Of a stretch of 5,478 bases of DNA, positions 1 to 5,049 are shown in pieces (position 1 is the stretch's first letter; the number at the start of each line of letters is the position of its first letter). The translations under genes were made by a program, and so were the position numbers. This DNA comes from Bifidobacteriaceae bacterium (GTDB lineage: Bacteria > Actinomycetota > Actinomycetes > Actinomycetales > WQXJ01): NCBI GenBank assembly GCA_031256885.1, contig JAIRPS010000151.1, positions 1 to 5,478 on the forward strand, in the 5' to 3' direction. The notes under the pieces are model-generated. The model was not told where the DNA came from. It worked only from the letters and a program-made list of their open reading frames with translations, and ran no database searches.

Positions 1-563
1 CTTCACTCAATACAGACGCCGCTGAACGCACAATCACTTTGACGGCGGCATCGAAAACTTTCAACCTGGCTGGCTTGCAACTGGCCAATACGATCATTCG
101 CAACAGTCAGCTGCGCCAAAGCTTTGACCACCAACTAAGAATGACAGCTGGTTTGGATTCACCATCAGTGTTTGGTTTGGTTGCCTGCCAGGCGGCGTAT
201 CAATATGGGGCAAACTGGCTAGACCGTCTCCTCAAGCATTTGCTGAACAATTTCCAAGAACTTGGTCAGACCATTGATCAGGTGTTTCGCTTGGTTAGCG
301 GCAGTGTGCAGGCTGATCGCGGCCAAACTGTGCTTCCGCCAGAAGGCACCTATTTAGCTTGGCTTGACTTGCGGCAACTTGGTTTAGAACATGAGCGTTT
401 GGTGCGTTGGTTGGAAGATGAAGCGGGGTTGTGGCTGAGCAACGGTCTTGATTACGGCCAAGCTGGCGCAGGTTTTATGCGTTGGAACGTTGCCCAGCCG
501 CAAACCGTAATGCGTCAGGCACTCGCCCAGTTGCTGAACGCCGCCCAGGGCTTAGCCGCTTAG
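1..563 (+). CDS. PatB/MalY-type PLP-dependent C-S lyase / class I-II aminotransferase, C-terminal part (5' end outside window)
   Basis: This is the C-terminal 186 codons of a fold-type I PLP enzyme; the first complete codon is at position 3 and the frame is open to the left edge, so the internal TTG at 39 is not a start. The motif ASKTFNLAGLQ carries the lysine (codon 54-56) expected to form the Schiff base with PLP. Near the end come PEGTYLAWLDL and GFMRWNVAQP; the arginine in the latter is the usual substrate carboxylate-binding residue. This order matches the MalY/PatB family (about 390 residues), which releases pyruvate, ammonia and a thiol from cystathionine or cysteine conjugates; some members are true aminotransferases. 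It is a cytosolic enzyme. Only 49 nt separate it from the convergent trxB stop. Family assignment is firm; the exact substrate cannot be read from half a protein. Confidence 0.85.
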   Translation, partial: SLNTDAAERTITLTAASKTFNLAGLQLANTIIRNSQLRQSFDHQLRMTAGLDSPSVFGLVACQAAYQYGANWLDRLLKHLLNNFQELGQTIDQVFRLVSGSVQADRGQTVLPPEGTYLAWLDLRQLGLEHERLVRWLEDEAGLWLSNGLDYGQAGAGFMRWNVAQPQTVMRQALAQLLNAAQGLAA

Positions 564-612
564 CCATGCGCGAGGGTTTTGTTCCCTACAATCCAGCGTT
601 TGAGAATAACCG

Positions 613-1554
613 TTACGGCAACAATTCCCGTGCGGATTGCTCAAGGTAGGCGGCGGCATCGAGCGCTGCTTTGGCACCAGAAGCTGCCGCAGTGATCGCT
701 TGACGGTAGGTTGGGTCCACCACGTCACCGCAGGCAAAAACACCGGCCACTGATGTTCGCGTTGAAGGCGAATCAACTTTTATATACCCATGCTCATCGA
801 GTGCTAACTGGTCTTTCACCAAATCGGAACGAGGTGTATGGCCAATTGCCACAAAAACTGCGTCAACCTTGAGTTGGTCGCGTTGACCGTTCAGCAGGTT
901 GGTGACTTCCAAACCAGTCACAAACTGTTCACCCAAAATGCCTGTGACCTGGCTGTTCCAAACAAAGTCAAGGTTTGGTTCGGCCATTGCGCTGTCCACA
1001 ACGCTACGAGCTGCCCGCAGCGTGTCGCGCCGGTGAATAACCGTCACCTGGCTGGCTAAATGCGCCAAATATGTCGCTTCACCAACTGCCGAATCGCCGC
1101 CGCCAACTATTGCCACCGGCTTGCCTTTGAAAAACGCACCGTCACAGGTGGCGCAATAAGAAACGCCGCGTCCAGTTAGCCGTCGTTCGTCATCCAAACC
1201 AAGCCGTCGGTAAGCCTGGCCGGTGGCCAGAATCAAAGTTGGTGCCTGCCAAATTGCGCCAGAGCCGCCACGCACCTGCTTGATTGTTTGATCAGCGGTG
1301 ATTTCTACGGCATCGTCATACACTAGTTCAGCGCCAAGACGCTCAGCTTGAGCGCGCATATTGTCCATCAGATCAGGTCCGGCAATACCGTTGGGGAATC
1401 CCGGAAAGTTCTCAATCTCGGTGGTGTTGACAAGGTTGCCACCAACTTCAACAGAGGAAGCAACCACCAGCGGTTTAAGTCCAGCGCGGGCAGCGTAAAT
1501 GGCGGCGGTGTAGCCGGCAGGGCCGGAGCCGACAATCAAGACAGACGTACTCAC
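613..1554 (-). CDS. trxB: Thioredoxin reductase (NADPH, FAD)
   Basis: A complete 313-residue low-molecular-weight thioredoxin reductase, a normal length for the family. The flavoenzyme passes electrons from NADPH through FAD to thioredoxin in the cytosol. Visible motifs in order: FAD-binding GSGPAGYTAAIYAARAG (9-25), GGNLVNTTEIENFPGF (38-53), redox-active CATC (Cys134 and Cys137), NADPH-binding GGGDSA (151-156) with HRR (174-176) for the 2'-phosphate, and the C-terminal FAD motif GVFACGDVVD (271-280). The start is GTG at 1554; a TGA stop in the same frame directly precedes it, so no upstream start is possible. No clear Shine-Dalgarno sequence is seen before the GTG. The upstream pseudokinase frame runs 80 nt into this gene, which suggests cotranscription and coupled translation. 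A thioredoxin gene often follows trxB, but here the next gene is a convergent PLP enzyme. Confidence 0.97.
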   Translation of the reverse strand: MSTSVLIVGSGPAGYTAAIYAARAGLKPLVVASSVEVGGNLVNTTEIENFPGFPNGIAGPDLMDNMRAQAERLGAELVYDDAVEITADQTIKQVRGGSGAIWQAPTLILATGQAYRRLGLDDERRLTGRGVSYCATCDGAFFKGKPVAIVGGGDSAVGEATYLAHLASQVTVIHRRDTLRAARSVVDSAMAEPNLDFVWNSQVTGILGEQFVTGLEVTNLLNGQRDQLKVDAVFVAIGHTPRSDLVKDQLALDEHGYIKVDSPSTRTSVAGVFACGDVVDPTYRQAITAAASGAKAALDAAAYLEQSARELLP

Positions 1555-2890
1555 TCATGTGATTGTGCCACGTCCAGCCAAACGTTCCAAGCATTGCGGC
1601 GTCAACAGTGTTGCTGTTGAGTAAACCGGAACGCCCAATCAGCCAGAGCCCGAGCACTATGGCGATACCCAACATGCCCCACCAAACCCAGTCGGTCGAT
1701 TTCGCTTTGGCCATCAGGGTTGTGCCACCCCAAGGCGCGGCTGGGGGCGGCGCACCAGGTAGAAGCCCTGGTGGCATGGTTGGGGGGAAATGCGGTTGAG
1801 TGGTTAGTTCGTCATCATAAAAATCGTCATCGTCATCGCTAGTTTCATCATCTGACTGATCTGCAGTGCTTTGGTTCAGCGCGGACTGCGAGTTGTCAAT
1901 CTGCTGATTGGGCAGGCTCTCGGCAACCGGCGGTTGATCATTGTCGCTGGCTATAGCTTCGGTGACACGAGCAATGATTTCGGTTGCCTGGTTGGAGCCA
2001 GGCGGCATTGGCAACAAACTGGGTGCGCCAGTAACTGTCAATGGCCATTGCGCCATCAGGGCGGGTGGTTCAGGTACTCGCCCAATCCACTCGCCGAGGT
2101 CACCAATCAGTTCCGCTAAATCGGTGGGCCCCACCGCGCTAGGGTCAAGTGCAGCGCGGCATAAAGTGTCAAGATCGCCGGGTACTTCCGCAGCCATGTC
2201 CGAGGGTGGTATGGGTGCGCCGCCGAGCCGTGAAGGTGGTTGCATGAACGATGGCGTTGGGCCAGGCCAGCGGCCAGTTAGCGCTGCGTAAAGTAAGGCA
2301 ACAACATCGGTAGCTTGGTGGGCGGCTTGCTCGCGCGGATCGCCACCACTGTGCCCCCAGAGGGCTGAATCCCAGCCTAAACCGCAAATGCTGAGGATTG
2401 GATTATCACCGAGGTAGATCAATTCGGGGCGCAGCGTCAAATGGCGCACACGCATCAGATTGGCGGCTTGCAGGGCGGTGGCAACTTCGCCAGCCACACA
2501 ACGAGCCAGTTCGGCGCGCAGCGGAGCAAAGTCAGACAGCGGTTGGCCGCGCATCAAATCAGTCAACACAAAAGCAGTGCCGCCGTACCGACCAGCATCA
2601 ATGACACGTACCAAGCGAGGATCATTGACCAGGGCAGCCCGGCGGGCAGCGTCAATTGCCTCGTCAACATGCGGGCCTATCAGCAGGTGAGCTTCAATTG
2701 AGCGGCGCAAAATGCGATCATGCGCCAACCAGCGAAAAGCCCAAGGATGAGTGGAAGTCAATTCGCGTTCAAGGCGGTAGCGGCCCATCAAGATGTCGCC
2801 GGAGCCAAGCGGGCTTGTAGCAGCAGGGTTACCTTCCACGATGCTCGTGGCACTCCATTTCTTTGATCGCCGGGACGCAAGTAGTACCAA
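1475..2890 (-). CDS. Kinase-fold pseudokinase with acidic linker and C-terminal membrane anchor (murJ-associated type)
   Basis: A 471-residue protein with a Ser/Thr-kinase-like domain at about 34-272. The fold is recognisable from GDILMGRYRL at the start, the AGRYGGTAFVLTDLM hinge region (99-113) and DVVALLYAALTGRWP (195-209), the subdomain IX signature. Catalytic motifs are gone: the VAIK lysine aligns with His68 in IEAHLL, the HRDxKPxN loop reads HLTLRPEL, and DFG reads GLG or GWD. It is therefore very probably inactive. A Gln/Asn/Ser linker with an acidic run (345-361, nine Asp plus Glu) and a proline-rich stretch (369-386) lead to one transmembrane helix (401-419). In mycobacteria a comparable pseudokinase is the C-terminal part of MviN/MurJ and binds FhaA; a similar cell-wall role here is inference. 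TTG at 2890 is the longest start (an in-frame TAA lies at 2902-2900); GTG at 2839 is an alternative. The last 27 residues are encoded out of frame inside trxB. Confidence 0.8.
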   Translation of the reverse strand: MVLLASRRSKKWSATSIVEGNPAATSPLGSGDILMGRYRLERELTSTHPWAFRWLAHDRILRRSIEAHLLIGPHVDEAIDAARRAALVNDPRLVRVIDAGRYGGTAFVLTDLMRGQPLSDFAPLRAELARCVAGEVATALQAANLMRVRHLTLRPELIYLGDNPILSICGLGWDSALWGHSGGDPREQAAHQATDVVALLYAALTGRWPGPTPSFMQPPSRLGGAPIPPSDMAAEVPGDLDTLCRAALDPSAVGPTDLAELIGDLGEWIGRVPEPPALMAQWPLTVTGAPSLLPMPPGSNQATEIIARVTEAIASDNDQPPVAESLPNQQIDNSQSALNQSTADQSDDETSDDDDDFYDDELTTQPHFPPTMPPGLLPGAPPPAAPWGGTTLMAKAKSTDWVWWGMLGIAIVLGLWLIGRSGLLNSNTVDAAMLGTFGWTWHNHMSEYVCLDCRLRPCRLHRRHLRCPRWT

Positions 2891-2921
2891 TGTTAGAGGT
2901 TAAGATCACATAAAGTGGCGA

Positions 2922-2952
2922 ATTACATGCATCATAGCTGGTCTGCTGTCAA
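2922..2952 (-). promoter_or_regulatory. Candidate sigma-70-type promoter for the pseudokinase-trxB unit
   Basis: Read on the minus strand, a perfect TTGACA occurs at 2952-2947 and TGTAAT at 2927-2922, with a 19-nt spacer, which is longer than ideal. An alternative -10, TATGAT, lies at 2936-2931 but has only a poor -35 (TTCCAG, 2959-2954, 17-nt spacer). Either would start transcription some 25-35 nt before the TTG at 2890. The TTGACA falls inside the first copy of the direct repeat described next, so a protein bound to the repeat could affect both directions. The assignment rests on consensus matching alone. Confidence 0.25.
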
Positions 2953-3043
2953 TCTGGAAGATTTCTGTGATACTGCGTCCACTCAGTTTAGGGCTGAGCT
3001 AACCATGGCTGCCAGTCTGGTAGTTTTCTGTGATGCTGCGTCC
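2945..3043. repeat. Imperfect 36-nt direct repeat (two copies, period 63 nt) upstream of and across the azlC start
   Basis: Copy 1 is at 2945-2980 and copy 2 at 3008-3043. They match at 31 of 36 positions without gaps, and the best-conserved core is TCTGTGATRCTGCGTCC (2964-2980 and 3027-3043). The period of 63 nt equals 21 codons and also six turns of B-DNA. Copy 2 contains the azlC GTG/ATG start codons; copy 1 contains an equivalent GTG that opens an 11-codon ORF. The repeat could be a local duplication of the translation start region or a pair of regulator binding sites on one DNA face. Confidence 0.75.
2967..3002 (+). CDS. Possible 11-codon leader ORF before azlC, Leu-rich
   Basis: GTG at 2967 opens a short frame that ends with TAA at 3000-3002 and encodes MILRPLSLGLS: four leucines and one isoleucine in eleven residues. 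A GGAAG at 2956-2960 sits 6 nt before the GTG; in the second repeat copy the equivalent position before azlC reads GGTAG, so the short ORF has the better ribosome site. Its first codons parallel the azlC N-terminus (MMLRP). Because azlCD is predicted to export branched-chain amino acids, a leader peptide that senses leucine supply is attractive. However, the ORF is very short and may be a by-product of the duplication. I see no obvious terminator/antiterminator pair in the 27 nt before azlC. Confidence 0.25.
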   Translation: MILRPLSLGLS

Positions 3044-3773
3044 CGTGATGACTTTGCTTGAAAAACGCCCTGTCCGTCAAAGCCTGAGCGTTGCCGTGGC
3101 TACTGGATTGTATGGACTGTCTTTTGGGGCTTTGGCTGTCACCGCTGGTCTGAGCATTAGCCAAACCATGGTGTTGTCAATGGTGATGTTTTCCGGTGCT
3201 TCACAGTTTGCCCTGATTGGCGTGGTTGGCGCCGGTGGCACTGCCCTGGCAGCAGTGGCTAGTGCAGCGCTGCTGGGAGTCCGTAACGGGTTGTACGGTT
3301 TGCACAACGCGCCGCTGCTCAGCCGGTTACCGCAAATTTTTCGGTTGTTGGCCGCCCATTTGACGATTGATGAATCAACCGCTGTGGCGGCTGCTCAACC
3401 AACCAAGGCGGAATCACGGCAAGGTTTCTGGTTGACAGGTGTGGCTGTTTGGTTGCTTTGGAATGCCCTCACACTGGTTGGTGCGTTAGCTGGCGGCCAA
3501 CTTGGTGACCCTGCTGCCTGGGGTTTGGATGCGGCCGCCAGCGCCGCTTTTCTGGGCTTGCTTTGGCCCCGCTTGACCGGCACGGCTGATCACCCGGCAT
3601 TAGCGCAGCGCGCCCGGTTAGCCAGTGTTTTAGCGGCAATAGCTGCCCTCACGCTGGTTCCGTTAACCCCGCCTGGCATACCCGTTTTAGGCGGTTTGCT
3701 GGGTGCTTTAGTGGCAGGCTGGCTGCCGCAACGGTTTTTGATAAGCCGGTCAACAGTGCGGGGTGAGGCATGA
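3030..3773 (+). CDS. azlC: AzlC family branched-chain amino acid exporter, large subunit
   Basis: A 247-residue polytopic membrane protein of the AzlC family, the large subunit of the AzlCD exporter; family members export leucine, isoleucine, valine or analogues such as azaleucine. Diagnostic sequence: GLSFGALAVTAGLS-like segment at 29-42, FSGASQF (54-60), LLGVRNGLYGL (81-91, the LxLRxxLYG family motif), and IDES (113-116) where relatives carry TDE. Further hydrophobic helices lie at about 133-155, 165-182, 196-213 and 216-232, with the Pro-rich turn PLTPPGIP between the last two. The start is uncertain: GTG 3030 (used here), ATG 3033 or ATG 3048, the last beginning MTLLEKRP. The start codons lie inside repeat copy 2 and have only a GGTAG as ribosome site. 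The stop overlaps azlD (ATGA), so the pair is cotranscribed. Actual substrate is unproven. Confidence 0.88.
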   Translation: MMLRPVMTLLEKRPVRQSLSVAVATGLYGLSFGALAVTAGLSISQTMVLSMVMFSGASQFALIGVVGAGGTALAAVASAALLGVRNGLYGLHNAPLLSRLPQIFRLLAAHLTIDESTAVAAAQPTKAESRQGFWLTGVAVWLLWNALTLVGALAGGQLGDPAAWGLDAAASAAFLGLLWPRLTGTADHPALAQRARLASVLAAIAALTLVPLTPPGIPVLGGLLGALVAGWLPQRFLISRSTVRGEA

Positions 3774-4120
3774 AGCAGACAATGATTTGGTGGGCGATTT
3801 GGTTGGGCTCAGCCGCAGTATTACTCACCAAAATACTGGGACACTTGGTTGGCCGGCGGCTTGCTCAAAGATCCGCTGACCACCCCAACCGACGGCGTTT
3901 TTCCGGTGAATCATTAGTTGGCTTGGTAACGGTGGCGTTGCTATCCGCCTTGACAGCCGTGCAAACTATTGGCAACGGCAAAAGTTTGGTGATTGACGCT
4001 CGGCTGGTTGGCTTAGTGGTGGCTGGTTTGGCGTTGTGGCGACGCGCACCCTTTATTGTGGTGGTGGTTCTGGCCGCAGCCACCACCGCTGGCTTGCGGG
4101 CGTTGGGCTGGTTGGATTGA
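3770..4120 (+). CDS. azlD: AzlD family branched-chain amino acid exporter, small subunit
   Basis: A 116-residue membrane protein that starts with the ATG of the ATGA overlap with azlC; the G-rich GGGGTGAGG at 3760-3768 can serve as ribosome site. Hydrophobic helices lie at about 5-25, 48-67, 76-90 and 94-114. Typical AzlD features are the LLTKILGHLVGRR end of helix 1 (18-30), the ALLSALTAVQTIGNG segment (56-70) and LWRRAPFIVVVVLAA (89-103), corresponding to the WRxxxxLT region of the family. AzlD works only together with AzlC, and its position and length (family usually about 100-115) fit. No hairpin followed by a T-run is visible just after the stop. Confidence 0.85.
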   Translation: MKQTMIWWAIWLGSAAVLLTKILGHLVGRRLAQRSADHPNRRRFSGESLVGLVTVALLSALTAVQTIGNGKSLVIDARLVGLVVAGLALWRRAPFIVVVVLAAATTAGLRALGWLD

Positions 4121-4187
4121 GTTCTTGAGCTTGGGTTTCGCAGACGGGCTTCACAAAATTTCGATGGCGTAATGCTCTTTGTTGATT

Positions 4188-4267
4188 TTGTTCGCTAAGG
4201 GCGTAATTGTTGCTGCTAGCTGTGGTTATATGGGGTATTGGGTTTGTCTGTTCGCTGTCAGCGAACA
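4188..4267. promoter_or_regulatory. Palindrome plus extra half-site in the intergenic region before the peptide gene
   Basis: A 19-nt palindrome, TGTTCGCT-GTC-AGCGAACA, occupies 4249-4267. The same half-site TGTTCGCT is repeated at 4188-4195 in direct orientation, 61 nt upstream. Between them an AT-rich TTATAT (4226-4231) could be a -10 element, with no good -35. The arrangement resembles an operator pair around a promoter for the downstream peptide and lipoprotein genes. The half-site orientation is opposite to the CGAAC...GTTCG LexA box, so I do not call it an SOS box. The palindrome could alternatively form an 8-bp hairpin in RNA with a 3-nt loop. The remainder of 4121-4386 shows no ORF, tRNA or other element I can support. 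Confidence 0.35.
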
Positions 4268-4339
4268 AATTGGAAACAGTGCGGAGGTTACGCGGTTAGG
4301 TTGTGAAGCGCTGTGACCATGCGGCCAGACTACAAACCT

Positions 4340-4358
4340 TTGGTGGAACTACCACCAA
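4340..4358 (+). promoter_or_regulatory. Small hairpin in the 5' leader of the peptide gene
   Basis: TTGGTGG (4340-4346) and CCACCAA (4352-4358) form a perfect 7-bp stem around a 5-nt loop AACTA. It ends 28 nt before the ATG of the peptide ORF and about 15 nt before its ribosome site (AGAAAGGA, 4372-4379). It has no T-run, so a terminator is unlikely; a leader structure that affects mRNA stability or translation is possible. Chance occurrence cannot be ruled out for a 7-bp stem. Confidence 0.3.
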
Positions 4359-4386
4359 CCGCCTGAGCAGCAGAAAGGATCGCATT

Positions 4387-4533
4387 ATGAAGCGAATCAT
4401 CACCGTACTGACCTGTGTCAGTTCGGCTGCTACTGCCAGTGCGTGGGCTTATCTCAATGGCACCACCAACAAGGCATCTTTCGGTTCAGGTTACAAGTGG
4501 AGCCGTCCCAGCTATGTTGTCGAGCATTTCTAA
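4387..4533 (+). CDS. Small predicted secreted peptide (48 aa), unknown function
   Basis: The ORF starts at ATG 4387 with AGAAAGGA centred about 10 nt upstream and stops at TAA 4531. The N-terminus is a compact Sec signal peptide: Lys2 and Arg3, a short hydrophobic core, then SAATASAWA with AxA cleavage sites after residue 19 or 21. Cleavage after 21 leaves 27 residues beginning YLNGTTNK and ending VVEHF: glycine- and aromatic-rich (three Tyr, two Phe, one Trp), mildly cationic, without cysteine. The frame is open upstream to a GTG at 4303, but that extension would bury the signal peptide, so the ATG is preferred. The 3' end overlaps the lipoprotein gene by 20 nt, implying coupling. It could be a bacteriocin-like or signalling peptide, or a remnant. 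I do not recognise a family. Confidence 0.5.
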   Translation: MKRIITVLTCVSSAATASAWAYLNGTTNKASFGSGYKWSRPSYVVEHF

Positions 4534-4984
4534 ACACCGCCTGGTAGCGCTGTGTTTTGGTGCTGCCAGTATGTTGTTGAGTGGTTGTGTTGATGCCTCT
4601 TCGGCACATGTCGCACCGAAGAACCCTTACCATGCGGAGGTTGAGCAGATTTTGAAGCATGCTAACTCTGATTATGTTAAGCAGGTGTTGGCTGATGGTC
4701 ACGTTTCCGCAGTTGAGTTTGAAGAGACACTCACTTCATTTGCTGGGTGTTTGCGTGAAGCCGGTATTGCAGCGGTGATCGATGAGTTGGATTCGGGGGC
4801 ACGGCGGGTGATTTACCCCTCGAACTATGTTGATTCTGATGTTGTGCGGGGTTGTGAGAAAAAGTGGGATGACGGGATTGTGTATCTTGCTCAGATGCAG
4901 CTAGAAAACCCTGATAACGAGCCCTTTGAGGATCTTCAAGCAGCCCAGTGGAAAACCAGGTTCAGCGCGAGGTTTGTTTCATAA
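4514..4984 (+). CDS. Predicted lipoprotein (156 aa) with two spaced cysteines, unknown function
   Basis: The chosen ATG at 4514 gives a textbook lipoprotein signal: Lys7, His8, Arg9, a hydrophobic stretch, then lipobox LLSGC with Cys25 as lipidation site. GTGGAG at 4497-4502 is 11 nt upstream, inside the peptide gene. The frame is open further 5' (to GTG 4415), but a longer start would displace the signal sequence. The mature part is soluble and mixed-charge, with Cys79 in FAGCLREAG and Cys114 in VRGCEKKWDD. This two-cysteine layout (xxxCLxEAG ... C...W) resembles small actinobacterial secreted proteins of unknown function, and a disulfide is likely after export. It should sit on the outer face of the membrane. 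It is cotranscribed with the preceding peptide; its last codons form one arm of the following inverted repeat. Immunity to, or binding of, that peptide is only speculation. Confidence 0.75.
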   Translation: MLSSISKHRLVALCFGAASMLLSGCVDASSAHVAPKNPYHAEVEQILKHANSDYVKQVLADGHVSAVEFEETLTSFAGCLREAGIAAVIDELDSGARRVIYPSNYVDSDVVRGCEKKWDDGIVYLAQMQLENPDNEPFEDLQAAQWKTRFSARFVS

Positions 4985-5023
4985 AACAGTCTAAAAAGGA
5001 AACAAACCTCGCGTTGAACCGGT
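4955..5023. terminator. Long inverted repeat between convergent genes, probable bidirectional terminator
   Basis: Arms at 4959-4980 and 4999-5020 are complementary over 22 positions, 21 Watson-Crick pairs and one G.T, around an 18-nt A-rich loop. Three further pairs (4955-4957 ACC with 5021-5023 GGT) form beyond a one-base bulge (A4958). The left arm encodes the last residues of the lipoprotein and its stop codon lies in the loop. Lying between convergent lipoprotein and glf genes, it most simply ends transcription from both sides, but neither strand has a T-run after the stem, and the stem is longer than usual. The repeat is certain; the function is not. Confidence 0.55.
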
Positions 5024-5049
5024 CTGACTGGTGGTGCTGAGGGCCAGTA

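Noticed and set aside
575..592. AGGG-TTTTGTT-CCCT hairpin between the PLP enzyme and trxB as a terminator
   Set aside because: Only four pairs with a 7-nt loop and no T-run outside the stem; too weak to call.
1871..2701. Several plus-strand ORFs of 68-116 codons opposite the pseudokinase gene
   Set aside because: They are antisense shadows of a supported coding region, with low-complexity Arg/Ala/Ser composition and no recognisable domain.
4249..4267. LexA/SOS box
   Set aside because: Half-sites are inverted relative to the CGAAC...GTTCG arrangement of Gram-positive LexA sites, and no SOS gene is adjacent.
3865..4268. Minus-strand ORFs of 71-73 codons opposite azlD and in the intergenic region
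   Set aside because: No family features and no ribosome site noted; one is antisense to azlD, and the other starts within the palindrome half-site, which explains its first residues.
4303..4386. Longer start (GTG 4303) for the peptide ORF
   Set aside because: A GGAGG at 4283-4287 exists but is about 15 nt away; the extension is polar, has no coding character and would bury a good signal peptide that begins at ATG 4387.
4415..4513. Longer start (GTG 4415) for the lipoprotein
   Set aside because: It would place 33 residues ahead of a complete lipoprotein signal; this segment is the out-of-frame reading of the peptide gene.
4387..4533. Lactococcin 972-type bacteriocin
   Set aside because: The peptide has a similar type of leader but is much shorter than the usual precursor of about 90 residues, and neither the family's characteristic motifs nor its transporter genes are seen.
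4955..5023. Integron attC-like site, suggested by the long imperfect palindrome with a bulged base
   Set aside because: The RYYYAAC and GTTRRRY core sites are not at the arm ends, and no integrase or cassette structure is visible.
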